From NCBI GenBank assembly GCA_964057225.1, contig OZ059898.1, positions 13,727,767 to 13,791,766 on the forward strand: a stretch of 64,000 nucleotides of DNA, written 5' to 3'. Below, piece after piece: positions 24,084 to 37,899 of the stretch. Below the pieces are notes generated by a model. That model searched no databases, was not told the origin of the DNA, and saw only the letters and a list, made by a program, of their open reading frames with translations. A program made the position numbers and the translations under genes. The stretch comes from Auanema rhodensis. Lineage: Eukaryota; Nematoda; Chromadorea; Rhabditida; Rhabditidae. How positions within the stretch are numbered: position 1 is the first letter of the stretch; every line of letters starts with the position of its first letter.

Positions 24084-25554
24084 TTCCTGAAACGAAAAAT
24101 TTGAAAAATGAAATCTGTTAAAGAGAACGAAGTGTATGCACAACCGGAAGAGTTATCTTAATTACGAAGCTAATCTATGGTAATTTCAGTCTAATAACAA
24201 TGCGAAGCAATAGGAATAAGGAAAGGAGAGAGTAAGAGAGAGCAATAGAGTGGAAGAGGGAAAAAGTAAACGAGATAGTAAAGCAGAAGAGAAGAAAAAG
24301 AGAGAGAAGAAAGAGAAAAAGAGAGTTACAAGATGATCCCTGTTTCTCTAGTTTTCTCATCATTTCTTGAAAATTTTATGCCTTTCCCTCATATCTCGCC
24401 TTGCTCCCTTTCTGCTTCTCTTATATCTCTCATACTTAGTCGAATCTCTCACCCATTCTATGAGTGTAGTCAGAGATACATGGGGCACATATAGAGGAAC
24501 ACGAGAGACAGCAACAGAGGAAGGGGATAAGTATGGATGTGTGTATCTGCGGCATTTACTAGAGATGCTTCAGAACTAATTATGTTAGATATAATTTGAT
24601 CAGAAACAATACAAGATAATGAGAGAGATCAGACAAGCAGATTAGGAGAGAGATAAAAGAATCGACATAGAGTTTTAAAGAAGGAGAAAGAATTAGAAAG
24701 AAATATAGAGAGAACGAAAAACAGAGAGAGATAGAGATAATTTACGTTTTTGGTGTGCTTTCTTGAGTGAGCATGAGTCAAATCATTACAATGTAGCTTT
24801 CACAATCACGCCTGAATTGTTAGAAAGAATGAGGGTGGCATTTAAAGAAAATAGAAGAAAAATAATGTAAAGGGCAGCAAGAAGTAATAAGTTTTCGAAC
24901 TTATTCTATAAGTTATGCGAAATAGAACATTTGAAAAAGGGAGAACAAGTGAAAGAGTGAACGAGTCAGACAGAAAGGAAAAGTGAGAGAACAGGCAACA
25001 AAAGCAAAAGGAACTTTTGAATTTTCAAATTTATAAGATTTTTCGTTCTCATTTTATATAAACGTATAAACTACTGAGTTTATCTAAATATACATATATA
25101 GTCGTTCAAATAATAATATTTATATGATTTTCTATTTATTAAAAAGTTTGAAGCATGATTGAAACATAAAATTAGATATTCATTTCACAGATTTGATATT
25201 CATTGAGTTTTCAACATTCTTATTATACTTTGTAATAGAATAATAATCAAAAGTTACAATGAATCTCCATTTTTCTCTTTCTCTTTTTCGTTCCCTCTCT
25301 ATGCCTCCGTTTCATATATAATTTCTTTCTTTGGCATAAAAGGAGCTCGAATTACGCAGATAGAATTAGAAAACTACTCAAATGACATGATTCTTCATCT
25401 AGATCCTGAAGCTTTAGCCTATAGATTACGCATGAATTTACTTTTCTTGACGGAGGATCATAATTTGGACGCAATGAATGTATAATATCATTATGTACTA
25501 CTTTAATAAATATTCTTAAATTAAGAGAGAAGGAGGATTATGAACGACGACGAA

Positions 25555-25601
25555 TACCTAACTGACTGACTAACTGACTGGTTGACGGGCTGACTGACAC
25601 A
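25555..25601. repeat. Degenerate ACTG tetranucleotide repeat
   Basis: An imperfect run of CTGA/CTAA units. A cleaner (GACT)n tract of the same unit is found at 55078-55101. Confidence 0.6.
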
Positions 25602-26273
25602 AAATGACAGTGAGGATAAGATGTGAGGAAAAGTAAAAAAGAAATAATAACATTCAAGAAAAGCACATAAAAAGTATGGAATACTCAAAGTTATAATTGA
25701 AGAAAAAATGAAAAACAACACAAAAACCATTTATTTTGTTTCTTTTATTCATGTAGAAGACTTAATTGCTGATACATTGACGGGTATTGTGTATAGAAAA
25801 AGATGGATATTAGTTAAAAAAAGCATCAAAGCTACAAAATAAAATGTTTTAAAGAATTATTCAACAAAACTGAGAAAACGAAAGCTCATGAAAATGAGAA
25901 GGACATAGAGGGAGAGAAAAAAACAAAAAAAAGGGAGGGTGAGGGATGGAGGGAATGTGTATAGAAAATAAGGAAGAAATAGAGAGAGAGAAAGAGAAAG
26001 AGAGAGAGAGAGACCAAAAAAATTGTGTTGAAAACAACAAGTCGTATGTGTTTATAATTTTGAGGATAATTTTCGAAATTTCATGAAGCATATCGAGAAG
26101 AAATTATGAATTATTAGGCTGAATAGCAGAGAGGTTTGGACTGAAGAAAAAGAAGAAAACGGGAATAGATAGATTGACTGAAAAAGAGGTAGAGACTAAG
26201 AGTGACATAGAGAGAGGGATAAATAAGGAAGAGAGCATGATAGATAGAAGAGAAAAAGATATTTGTTATGTTC

Positions 26274-26330
26274 AACCGCTTCATGCGTTACGTACTTGAA
26301 AAAAGTTTTTTTACGTCAATTCCCTACGTA
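26274..26330 (+). promoter_or_regulatory. Bipartite motif copy 5 (AACCGCT + three ACGT boxes)
   Basis: AACCGCT at 26274-26280 is followed by TTACGTAC (26288-26295), TTACGTCA (26311-26318) and CTACGTAA (26324-26331). The ACGT boxes begin only eight bases after the first half. Confidence 0.45.
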
Positions 26331-29300
26331 AAAAAAATGGCGTTGTGAGACTAAAAAGAACATTTTAACCTCTGAAAGAAGATATTGAAAGGAAATCTGA
26401 GAAATGATCGACACACACCATGGAGGGCCATGTATTGAGCTTGGGCCATTCCCATTTTCTCACTTCTATTTCTCTGTGTTGCCCCACGTCGGCTTTCTTC
26501 TATCTCGATTTGCTCACTCTTTCTCTATTTCCGTTTTTGCTTCTACTACTACTACCTCATCATTTTTCTGATTTTGGCTTCATTCAAAAAATAAGAAGTT
26601 TTTTTGATCTGAATAGAAAGAGCTGGATGTCTTTCATTTCTGTTTGCTTGTGGCCGAAATTCAGTACAACTGCAAAATATTAATATGCCTAAAGATTCAT
26701 AAGAAAAATATTGTAAAACTTGTCACGAGATAGCATTTTTTTGTCAAAAATGAGATGACTCGCAGTTCTTATTGAGAACTCGATGCTTTATTATCTCTGT
26801 GTCCGCAACTTTATTTGGACAAACAACTTCATGATATCCTGAACGCTCAATAGCAAAAATAAAATAAAAAAGAGAAAGAATGTTATTTCTCTTGTGAAAT
26901 CCGAAAAGAAAGATATCGAATTAGCTTGTTCATCTTTAGCGCTGGCCAATACATCTTATGGAAACGAACAAAACGAACTCGTAGTCACACTGCAATGCTC
27001 ACAGCAGGACTTCAAGAAAGAAAATTGAACGAAATAGAACCAAAAATGGCTGGAGAATGAGAAGGGAAAACGGACTGAAAACTGAAAAAAAATGAAGCTG
27101 TAAACGAAAAAAAGAAATTAAAATCGTGACGAAATGAGAGTCAAGGGAGTTGAGCGATTGATGGTGGCGACCAAGTTGTGGTGCATGTTATTCCCCTGTC
27201 TAATTTGGACAGTTTTATCAGAAAAGGAGAAATAAGAAGATAGTACTGAAATGAGAAGATCAAAGAAAAACAAATCTTTCATATTTTGTATTCTTAATAT
27301 TATGATAGAAAGGTATTAGATTAATATTCTTTTCTGTCTGTTCAGTGAGCGTCATTTTGACGCAGCTGAGTCCGTTTGGTGAAATAAAAAGTAAATAGTA
27401 GTTTGTATGAATATCAGTATTAGACAAAAAATAATAATATGCTTTATAATATTTGGAGAAAAAGAAAAATGAGGAAGAAGAAGAAAAAGAAAAAGCAGAA
27501 GAATAAGAATAAGAAGAAAAAAACAAAGTAAATCATAAAAGTTGTTGAAAGACTATACTTCAAATAGGAAATGAAGTACAAGATCATTAGTAGTTGATTC
27601 ATCCATCGTAACTCAGCAGTAAAGATAGGCATGGAATAGCATCAAACATTTAAACTTATGGATGTATTCTTGTCTTCGGAAGACATTCACAATAGACGAG
27701 AAGAGATAGTATATCTAAGAAAAGTAAAATAGAAATAGCCCCAGATACATTGAAAAGTTAGTGAAAATGTATTGAGTGAAGCTTGTCCGAATAGAATATT
27801 GAAGATAGAATGCTCAAATTAGCTCCAATGCTAATCGTTGAAGCATATGTAAATTCTTCTTTCTTGACTTGTTTCTAGTCAAACAAGTAGTATGATAGAT
27901 AGATAAGCATGTACTTAAAGATAGAATAAATCATATTTGCAATTACAGACACTGACGAAGTGATTTTAACTATCCGATTCAGGCATTTGGGTGGTTAAAC
28001 TGCTTGAATAGAACTTCTAGTCTGATCGCTGGCGGAGAAATTTCCGCTTTCTCTCTCATATATCGGAATTTTGTGCGGGATTTAAGTGAACATGGGTAAT
28101 TGTCAATTTCTCTTCAGTTGAAGTACTTGTAACCCATAGGGAATATATGGACTTATGGATATACTTATAACAAAAGAAAGTTGATAATAGTTTTCAAATT
28201 GTTTGAAAAGTAACAAAAAATTCCATTGATTTCTCAATTTCAACAAAGAATTTGAAAACATGCTCATGCTCTGAAAATAGAGTAAGATAAAGACAATAGA
28301 ACTTTAAGAAATATGAAGGTGAAGGCTTTCTCATAATCATGCAACACTTATTTTGTGAATAACTCAATCAACACTAATTGAAAACAAGAAAGAAAAACAT
28401 TTTTTCAGCTAAATTTTCATTAAAATATTCTGTGATATGCTGTGACATGTGAGATCAGATTATAATTTGCTGTGGTTTGTCATAACATTGTCTATGTGTT
28501 GAAATCTTTTGTTTTACTAATTATTTAAGTTAGGTTGACAAAAAGCTTGATGATAAGGAGGAAACTGTTGAATAATTCTGAAGACTTGAAGCAGTTTTCT
28601 ACTAACTAATGTGGGACTGTTTGATTTTTATAGCAGATGAGGACTCTCAGTAAATGAGCAATAAAGAGTGGAGGGAATGTAGGAAAAAGATGAGTGATAC
28701 TGAGATGACTTGCTTGAAGGTAAGTGATGGTTGTTATTGAATAAAGCCCTCGCTCACACTTAAAACTTTGGTCACAAACTTTGAAAATACTATTTTTGTT
28801 TATTTTTTCTCTTTTTTTTTTCATCAAAAAAAAAGTTTTTTTTCTGAATAAACGAATGAAAAAGGGAGAGAGTGTTATTATTTTGAAAATGAATGATAGG
28901 AGAAAATTGAAAAAATGAAACTAAACAGTTGGAAATGAAAAGTATTTTATACAAGAAACTGCCAAATTCATTCACATACTGCATGTACATACATATATCT
29001 TTTGCCTTAACTAGGAATAATGTGTCCCCGTTTCGTCTTCAACACAATCTCTTCTAATCACAGTTTCTATTGAGCAGATTGTCAGACTCAGCTGCTAGCC
29101 TAATTAGGAACTAAAGGCCCATAGAGTGGCAAAACGAGAAGAGAAAGAGGAAAATCATGAAAGAGCTATGCGATGGAACTATTTCCATCTGTATTCAGTA
29201 GATAAAGATCGAAAAAAAAGAAAGTAGGTTTGAAAGAATTTAATTTTCTTTCTCTCTTTCTCTCACTCTCCCTTTTCTCTATCTCATTTTGTATCTATCT

Positions 29301-30536
29301 CTCTTTCTCTTGTTGGAAGTGCTATGAACGAGCATTCTCTTAAAAAAATTAACATCTGGTTATTTCGGATTACTTCTATTCTTCAAACAATAACTATAAT
29401 AAAAATTTATTATTATTATTTTTATTTTTATTATTATGAGAATATTCAATTTATATTATATTTAATGTAATATAAATATAGAGCATAGTTTAATAATTTC
29501 AGATGCAAGACAATTCGATAGTGAAATGCAAGAATTGTTCACCACGGAGATCATAAAAGAATTTTCAAATTTCAATTGCTTTTACACTAAGAGCATGCAG
29601 AAGACTTATGACAATAGAAATGTTTTAAATGACGTGAAAAATGTCTTCAAAATGTAGGAAGTGGTTGTTGGATGGAAGACAATAAAATAGAAACTGAGGC
29701 ACATGAATGAACTTGATCTTAGCTTCAACAGTACAATCAGGGAATTTTTTTGGACGCCAGAATGAGAAAAGAAAACAGAATAAAGACAACAACAAATTGT
29801 CTTCTTCAGCTCTTCTCATATGCTTCATCTTCTTCTTCTTCTTATACATCATTGACTTAAAAATTCAGAAGAGATTGAATTCAAAGTACAGCTAGCTTGT
29901 CAATCGAAATAAGCAATTGCCATTTCGTTTTTGTGCTCTACAGAAAGAGCCGAACTGAGCCCAGCTTATAGAGACACAGAGAATTTCGCTATTTCATGAA
30001 TGTCCTCCAACAGCAACTTCAATGTCTTCATGCATGATGACGACTCAGCGGAAGACAACGGAGGCTCTAGACAGCTGAATCGAAAGGGATTATAACATGA
30101 GCAGCTACTATATTTAGTTTATGACAAGTCAATTGGTGATTTTTAAGTTGAATACTCTATTCTTTTATTGAAAATATTTGTAAAACGAATCTAATATTTA
30201 TTGCTGAAAAAAAGAAAGTTCGCATAAAATAGATGATGACAAATTAAAAATTTGCATTTTATGGATCATTGTTTGGTGACTGAACACATTTCAAGGGATT
30301 CAACAGACGAATAAAATAGGATTTTGTTGTTAAATTGAAAACAAATGAAGAATACTAGTAAACATGAACTCAACGGTTTCTAAGAATTTTAATAAATTCA
30401 AATAAATTTAATTTTGCAGCGAAGGAAGTCTAGTAGCCAAGTAAATAATAATATTTACTAGTTTTTTTTAAAAAAAAAAAGAAGCAAAATATCTTCTTTA
30501 TTAACATTTAATTTTGTAAGAATTCAATTTAAGTAC

Positions 30537-30588
30537 AACCGCTCATCTCATCTTTGAACTTAAAAATGATACGAATATAGTGACGTGA
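30537..30588 (+). promoter_or_regulatory. Bipartite motif copy 6 (AACCGCT + GACGTGA)
   Basis: ACAACCGCT (AACCGCT at 30537-30543) is followed by GACGTGA at 30582-30588, with AAAAATGAT in the middle. It is in the gene-poor region. Confidence 0.45.
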
Positions 30589-32979
30589 AATGAAAAAAAA
30601 TTATATATCGTTGAAACTTAATCATCATTCTTGAAAATGAAGAGTGAAGATCTAGGTGACATAAGATAGAGACCAGATGTAATATTGAAGTTAGAACTAG
30701 ATCAATTCAGAGAAAGACGACAATAAATAATAGGCGTAAGCCTTTTTGATAGGAAAAGGAGCTTATAGCATATATCTCAACTAGTATATGGAATAAATAT
30801 ATGCATATATTATATAATATATAAGTTCAATAGCTATGAAACAATTTTATAATTCTTAAATATTTTTATAAATTTATAACGTGGGGCTAAGCAAAAAACT
30901 ATTTGAGTCGGAATTTTCTGAAAAAAAAAATAAAAGGCTAACGAATGCTTTTGTGGCTTAGAAGGTACGAGGAAACAAAAAAAAGTTGAAAAGAAAGAAT
31001 TAAGTACTTTCGATTCATTCGAGCGATTTGAATACAAATTTGGATTGTTCTGAGCAATAAGAACGAATAACACACAAGATATTTGGTTGAAATTAGTTAC
31101 TTGGATATATATAAAGAAATGACAAGAAATGAAACCTAAAAAGAACGACAGAGAATGAGTAGAAAAAACAGAGAGAGAGAGGGAGAAAAGAATAAAAGAT
31201 ATATTTATATATAGAAAAGGAGGGGGCTATTTGAAGAGGGCTGATGCAAAAAACAGCTTGTCAAATCATTATAAAAAAGTTGAAAAGCAGCAAGGACTGG
31301 GCAAATGAAGGACTGGGCAAAGGCAATTCTTGGAGAAAACTAAAGTAAAGTTATATCAGAGTTATTAAACTTTAAATGTGATCTTTGCTTTGAAAAGTTT
31401 CGATGTATTAATTTAACAGCTAAATAGCATATATAGCTTCTTAATCGGAAAGCCTTATATACAAAGGTTTCACAAAGTCAATAACTATGGGCATGTTCTG
31501 AACAAGAAAGTTGAGATAAAGTAGTTGGACTACGCTCCAAAGTATACAAGCGTGACAAACTTCCAGAAACGGCCTGAGAAATAAAGCAATTAAATAAATG
31601 GATGGTTCACAAGCATAGCTGTGGTGCCCAATTGTGGAGGGGTGGGAGTTGAATGTCCGAAAACGGAAGACAGCGTCGATGAGTCAAAGAGTCAAATAGA
31701 GACAGAAGACGAGGTGTATGTCAGTCACTTTAGCCACTCTTTAAAGAAAAGCGACAAGCAGCTGGCTTTTAGTTTCTGACGGTTTCATGATAATTGCAAA
31801 GGAATAACCACACAAGAGTTACTAGTTAATTTGCTAAAGAAGATACTTTGTTGGAAAAATTGCTACGATCAATGGGCACAACAGAACTAAAAAGAAGAAC
31901 AGCTGCGAAGTTCTGAGCTCGTTATATGAGACACTGTTAATGACCTTTCGCATTTTTTATTAAATATTAAAATAAGAACTAGTATATATGCATATCTAAG
32001 CTATAACCATACATATGCATATATACTATGTGAGAACTAAAAGAGAAAGGATGCTTTTTAGTGAAGCATTTCTCCTCTTTGCCTCATGACAAGAGCCTGG
32101 AACCTCATTGGTCCCTTGAGGATGAAACCCCGGACATCGAGCCGTTGCCGACGAATCACACAACAAGCCTTTAGACTGCCTCTTCTTATTTCTGGTGTGA
32201 ATTGCTATTGACTTGAAAAAAAAGGCGGTAAGATTAATCTGGTTCTCAGTCCTATTTTCAAAAATTAGAGAAGGTAGCGCCGTAGACTGACATAAAGATA
32301 TCTTATTCACTCTTCTCGGTTTCACTTTCTCAAAACAATCTCATTGTGTGCTTTCACTGGCTAGGAATTATAAGATGACTGGTAACTTACTAGTCGTTTT
32401 CGTAACTCATCGAATCTAAATCAAAGCCTATGATCTTTGCTTTTCAATTAAAAATGCATTGTTATTCAGAATTTGAAAACCTCTCCATCCAATGAATTTT
32501 AGTGAAAGAAGCTGCCAGACTACACGACGAGTTTCCAATTAAATGGAAAATTGTACTATTACTAGTACTAAGAGTATTTTTCTGCAACGAGAATGGAAAT
32601 CATGAGAATGACGTTGCCAGACATAAACTATAACTTGTGTTTCCTATATCGATGAGAATTAACTCTGTCCAGAAAATAGCATCCTCTATCTTCCTGGTCT
32701 GACATTGCTTGGGATCGTTGGTCACAGCTGTTGCTGAACGCTTCAATAGAATTTATATCCACCCAGCAATCATGGCGCACAAAATAAACGTTCAGAAAAT
32801 ACTAATAAGAAGAATTCTTCAATGAATTTGACGCACTAATGCCAGCCACAATTAGAATTGTTACAGAAATGTATATAAGGAAAGAAATTGCATTAATTTA
32901 TAAACTATATTTCAATAAATTATACAAACAAGTACAATCTAAAATTTCATATACAACCTGTTCAGCACTCGTAAATCGA

Positions 32980-34208
32980 TTAATATTTGTAGAATCCTTC
33001 ACCAGACTTTCTTCCGAGTTTACCTTCAGAAACCAACTTGTCTAAAGTATCGCTGGGCTTGAAGCTGGGTTCATTAGGATATTGCTGATGCCATCCTATG
33101 AATTTACGAGTTTATAAGATTAATCTCAAGAATTTAGCTTACCATCCATAATGAACTTCAGGGTATCAAGCCCGACGTAATCAGCCAATTCGAATGGTCC
33201 CATTGGATATCCAGCTCCTAACTTCATAGCAACATCAACATCCTAAAATGAACTATACGATAAGATATATCCCATCCAAAACTTACTTGCTTGGAGGCAT
33301 CTCCACGCTCATGAAGTCTCAAGGCTTCCAACATGTATGGAACAAGAAGTCTGTTCACAATAAATCCGGGAGTGTCCTATAATACCAAAATCATTAAATT
33401 AAATCATTAAAACATTTTGTATACCTTGCAAGCAACTGTGACCTTTCCGATTTGTTTTCCGTACTCCATCAAAGTACTGAAAGTCTGATCAGAAGTTTCT
33501 TTGTGACGAACAACCTAAAAATGTTATTCAAATCAGGTTCCAGTACAATTCCCCACCTCCAAAAGTTTCATCATTGGAACTGGGTTGAAGAAGTGGAGTC
33601 CTCCAAACTGCGATTTGTTGGAAAGGTTGGCACCAATGTCTTCTAGACGAAGAGAAGAAGTGTTGGTAGTGAGGATAGCAGAGCTATAAATGATAACTGT
33701 ATTGCATTCAACGAATTGATCATGGAACCTTTTGGCAGCCTGTTCAACTTCAGAGAATAGTTTTCTCTTAATTCCGATATTTTCAACAATGGCTTCGATG
33801 ACGAGGTCAGCATCTTTAACGGCATCAGCCACAACAGTGGTAGTTTTAAGATGAGATAGAGTAGAAGATACAAGACCGTCAGCTTTCTACAACAAAACAT
33901 GAGCTTCTGTTAGAGTAAACACAAACCTGTTGATCATCAGCAAACTTTTTCTTGGCGATTCTTTTAAGGGAGGTTTCAATAGACTTCTCTGCCTTCTTCA
34001 AAGCATCTTGAGACTGGTCGACAAGAACTACATTGATCTTAGCGTTAGCAGTAACCTAAAAAACATAACTTGGGATTTCAAAATATTGATGTTGTACCTG
34101 GGCAATTCCTGATCCCATAAGACCAGCTCCGATAATAGCAACATTGCTAATTTTGTTCATAGAAGAACTAGTAGACAACTGACGAGCAGCACTTACAGCG
34201 GCCAACAT
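32980..34208 (-). CDS. HADH: 3-hydroxyacyl-CoA dehydrogenase, mitochondrial
   Basis: Eight exons on the minus strand give about 306 residues, close to the usual 300-315. The N-terminus [17 protein letters not shown] is a mitochondrial presequence. Next is the Rossmann dinucleotide motif [15 protein letters not shown], then [29 protein letters not shown], and the catalytic His in [16 protein letters not shown] with its partner Glu in KLLE. The C-terminal domain has [39 protein letters not shown] and [14 protein letters not shown]. It oxidises L-3-hydroxyacyl-CoA with NAD in the third step of mitochondrial beta-oxidation. It lies about 235 bases downstream of ZW10 on the same strand and is probably the last gene of an operon. 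The ATG follows an AG (tattgaatag) by about ten bases. Confidence 0.95.
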
Positions 34209-34443
34209 ATCTTCAATACTATTCAATATAGAAAAGAAACTCAAATCAAAATAATGAAGTAAAACCGAAATCAACGGTTGCTGGGGTACAAAGTACAGTA
34301 CGCAAAATGTATGATATGACCGTGATTGTTTATGGAAGAAAATTTTTTTATATGAACGATAAAACAGATATAAAACATTTGAATTAAATACCAGTAACGC
34401 AAAAAACACCGAATAAACAAGCCAGAAGGAAATTAAAACCAAA

Positions 34444-37400
34444 TTAGCAGATTGCTTCCAAAAGTTTTTTACGATCTTCCGTATTCATGAAAATTGCTTT
34501 AACTAATGATCGAACTTCATTTGGTGTTAGCCATTGAGCTAAAGGTCCTTTTCCATCACACCACCTGTCGTCAACGCCCTGTTGCGGATACGTATAATAG
34601 ATATAACAATAGTTTAATTAAACCTTTAAAGATCCATTCAGGCAAAATATGATTTCTTTAGACCTGAAATATGGAGCTTCACAAACCATACTAATACAGG
34701 TGGATCCCCGAACCTTCAAGAAAATATATTTAACTATTTGATGAAGAAAAGATAAAAGTTACCACAAAGATAGCTTCGAGTTCTTTCAAAATATTCTGAA
34801 GAATTGGAGCCGCAGTCTCTGCATCATTACTTCTAATATCTTCTAACTCCAAAAATATGGAACAGATATCACTTAAAAAGAAGCCAACTACATTTCCCAA
34901 AGCTTTACAGAATACAGCCTCGGAAAGAACCTGTAACAGAAAAAACAAAGAAGTTACAAAGAATAAATAAAAAACTGGCGTACCTCCTTCCAAACAACAG
35001 CTACAGATTTGATAAGCATAAGACAAGAATCTATTGTTCTTTGACACTCCTTTAAACGGTCGTATTCATGCAAATTATTAAAAACTGAATATAAAATTAT
35101 TTTTGTTTTAAAAGGGTGAACATACTATCACGATCAGCTAGAATAGTGCTAATCTGGCGTCTACACTGAGCTAACATTTGCTCCATAGAATCAGCAGCAA
35201 TTTCCCTTAGTCCCCATACAGATTTTATACCAATAGGGCGAAAATGATCGTACTATAAGCATAAATATGAGTAAATATGAGTAAATTTGATCAATTTGTC
35301 GTACTTTTGTCGAATCTTTCTTAACATTCTTGAGGATTCCGAAAGGTAACATCAAAATTCTGTGGCAAATATAGTAGGCATTATTATAAAAAACAGCTGA
35401 AAAAAGTTTTCAATAATAACAAATATCTAAAGAAAACAATAACCAGCAGCTTCAGGAACTGAGCTGATAGTAGGGCAATGATGTTTCGGGGCTACAATTA
35501 AATAATATTGAAGCATATTCGAAGCAGTTACAGCTAGACGGGCACATAAGCTCTAAACAAAGTTTAAAAAAAAGAAGAAAAAAATGTAATTACTTCATTA
35601 TCAGCATTAACTGCATCAGTCAAAGTCTTTTCTAGTAAGAAAACAAAATCTTCAGCAGATTTACTGTAAACTGCTTATTACAAAAAAAAATAATAACTTC
35701 ATACCTGATTTTGCACTTCAATAGCTGCATTAGTTTGGGATAAGTTTGATCACAATTTGTTAAGTTTGGCATAGGCTGACCAAAGGCAGACAGAAAATCG
35801 GTTATCGTTTCTTCTTGAAACTCTTCAACACCACCAACCTGGAATGTGAACAAAATAACACCGAAGCTCCAAATCGACTTACTGTTTTCAACTCAATATA
35901 TGGTTGGCGAACAAGCTCCTTAGCTTGGGTAAGTATGGAAAGGCAACGACGAGAAATAAATACAGTTTCGTTAGCTTCAGCAAAAACACTGAATTTTGGA
36001 GTGATCTCATTCCAGATGTTTAATTCCTTAAAAACATATAACATAACCACATAAAAGATATATTTTACAATCATTTTCTTTCTGAAATTTTCAGCAAGCT
36101 TCATAACTTCATCAAACTTGGGATCTTTTTGATCGCAGAAAGGAACAGCGATAGAGATACATTCCTATTAAAATAAAAATAAAAATTGATCATGAGAAAG
36201 GAAACACCTTGATAATCATAGTCATCAATGGTTCTTCCATATATTTGCCTATATATCTAGTCAAAATATCTCCATTAACATCAATATCCTGAAGTGATGC
36301 ACTCAAGTTAGTAAAAAACTCAGTAAGCGCACTGAAAACAAAACCATAATTTAAAATCTAAGAAAAAACAAAAAGATAAACAATATAAACGAATAAACAT
36401 TACATAGTTTTGCAATGAAATAACAAGGGCAGAAAAGTCAAACTTACTTTAAAACACCATTAACATCAACATCTTTATTAGCAACTTTTCCTTTGCTTCG
36501 GACTTTGAAAGAACATATTCCTGGCTGAAAGAAATAGATTACATCCCCTGTAAGTTTTTTTATAAACCTTGATAACATCACAGTCAAACACATCAACACC
36601 ATCACGGCTATCAATCGCAGCTTTGCAAAAATGTTGAAGAATATCTTTAGTCCATTTAATCAGCTTTGGATCCAAATAACATAAAATTTGCATGGCAGTT
36701 AAATTCTATAGTAATAGACAATAAAGATATAAAATGATACACCTACCAATGAAGTATTCGAAGAACTTTCGTTACATATGTTCAAGATAGTTACACCTTT
36801 AGTACTACATTGAGGAAATGAAATAAGTTTTTTGAACTCTTCACCAAGACTTAAAAATATTAAGATGTTTAGAAAAATAGATATAACTTGCCAGCAACGA
36901 AGAGAAGTGGCGTAATCATTAACTTCCTGTTTTAATAATTTTCTGATTCTTTCGGTTAGCACAGAAGGATTCTCACTCTGCAAATTATTATTAAAATAGA
37001 ACAGTTTATTCTACTAACCGCAATTTCATTCAAGTAGTCTATACATTCTGCTACTAGATTAGCATTAGTCAAAACGTTTGAAGAAGTAGTCCCTAGATTA
37101 ACCATATTCGTTTCGATCAAGCACAATTTGTCAATTAAATCCCTGCATTCTTTTACTTCAGACACCTCTTTTTGAAGAGATTTCTCCTTAAAATGGGGAG
37201 CCTTACTTATGATAAGGAGTAAAATATCCTACTGATTCCCCGAGATTAATTATTTCATTTGAAGATACAATATTTTCGGCCACAGACAATTTATCAGTCA
37301 CTTTTTTGCTTAACTCTTCTAACTGCACTCCAATATCTCCAAATGAAGCGGAAAAGCAAGGTACTCCAAGGCTATACTTAGTTTCTAAGTTCTTAGCCAT

Positions 37401-37499
37401 TACCTCAAGATCTGCAGCAAATATTCATGAGGATTAAACTTTTATCACATGCAAACCTCGCCCAATATCTCTTCTTAAAGAAGCAATTGTGTCTGCCAT
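34444..37499 (-). CDS. zw10: Centromere/kinetochore protein ZW10 homologue
   Basis: A gene of many short exons, starting MADTIASLRRDIG at 37499 and ending with TAA at 34444-34446. The best evidence is the C-terminus: DRWCDGKGPLAQWLTPNEV followed by RSLVKAIFMNTEDRKKLLEA matches the conserved end of animal ZW10. Upstream blocks also fit, including CRRQISTILADRD with YDHFRPIGIKSVWGLREIA, and EDIRSNDAETAAPILQNIL. The N-terminus is helical and partly coiled (LEELSKKVTDKLSVAENIV). ZW10 is a subunit of the Rod-Zw10-Zwilch complex, which brings dynein and checkpoint proteins to kinetochores. It is also part of the NRZ tether for Golgi-to-ER vesicles. Full exon boundaries were not all resolved. A TATA-less AT-rich gap of about 400 bases separates it from PARL upstream. 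Confidence 0.85.
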
Positions 37500-37740
37500 C
37501 GTCTAGTCTTTAAACAAAAAGCTGCTAGTGAATGAATTATACAGAAACAGTTTAAAATTTTACGGACAATTCTGAAGTTTTAGAAAATATAAATACCCTC
37601 AAAACAGATTTGCATTAGCTTATTTCCAAACAAAATTGAAATAATGAAACATATGTTCAAAAAAATGGCGCGAACATCAAAAAACGATAGAGCACGGATC
37701 AGTCCAAATTGAAGATTTGAAATGTATAACAAACGAGAAA

Positions 37741-37850
37741 ATTAAAAATATAACAATTTATTGAAGAAAAAATTAAAAATATAACAATTTATTGAAGAAA
37801 AAATTAATAATATAACAATTTATTTATTGAAGAAAAAATTAATAATAATA
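37741..37850. repeat. 31-bp tandem repeat (three copies)
   Basis: Units start at 37741, 37772 and 37803 and contain TATAACAATTTATTGAAG and a poly-A tract. The third has a 4-base insertion (ATTT). The repeat sits in the spacer between the PARL stop and the ZW10 start. Confidence 0.85.
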
Positions 37851-37899
37851 ACAACAGACAATAATTCCTTCTAGAACTTAATATACACTTCTCTTTGAA

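Larger units (their letters stand above)
24084..32979. other. 8.9-kb gene-poor, purine-rich region
   Basis: No multi-exon gene, tRNA or rRNA could be recognised. The plus strand is rich in A and G, with many GAGAGA and GAAGAA tracts (for example 24210-24330, 24600-24740, 25900-26010, 27470-27530 and 31160-31195). The open frames here are mostly translations of these tracts. Read from the minus strand, which is the sense of both stomatin 2 and HADH, the region is pyrimidine-rich, like long intron, outron or 5'-flank sequence. Two bipartite motif copies lie at 26274-26330 and 30537-30588. Confidence 0.5.

Noticed and set aside
32026-32325. 99-codon minus frame in a slightly GC-richer patch; also considered as tRNA-like
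   Set aside because: No cloverleaf, no B-box, no domain. The first residues lack an ATG context and there is no splice partner.
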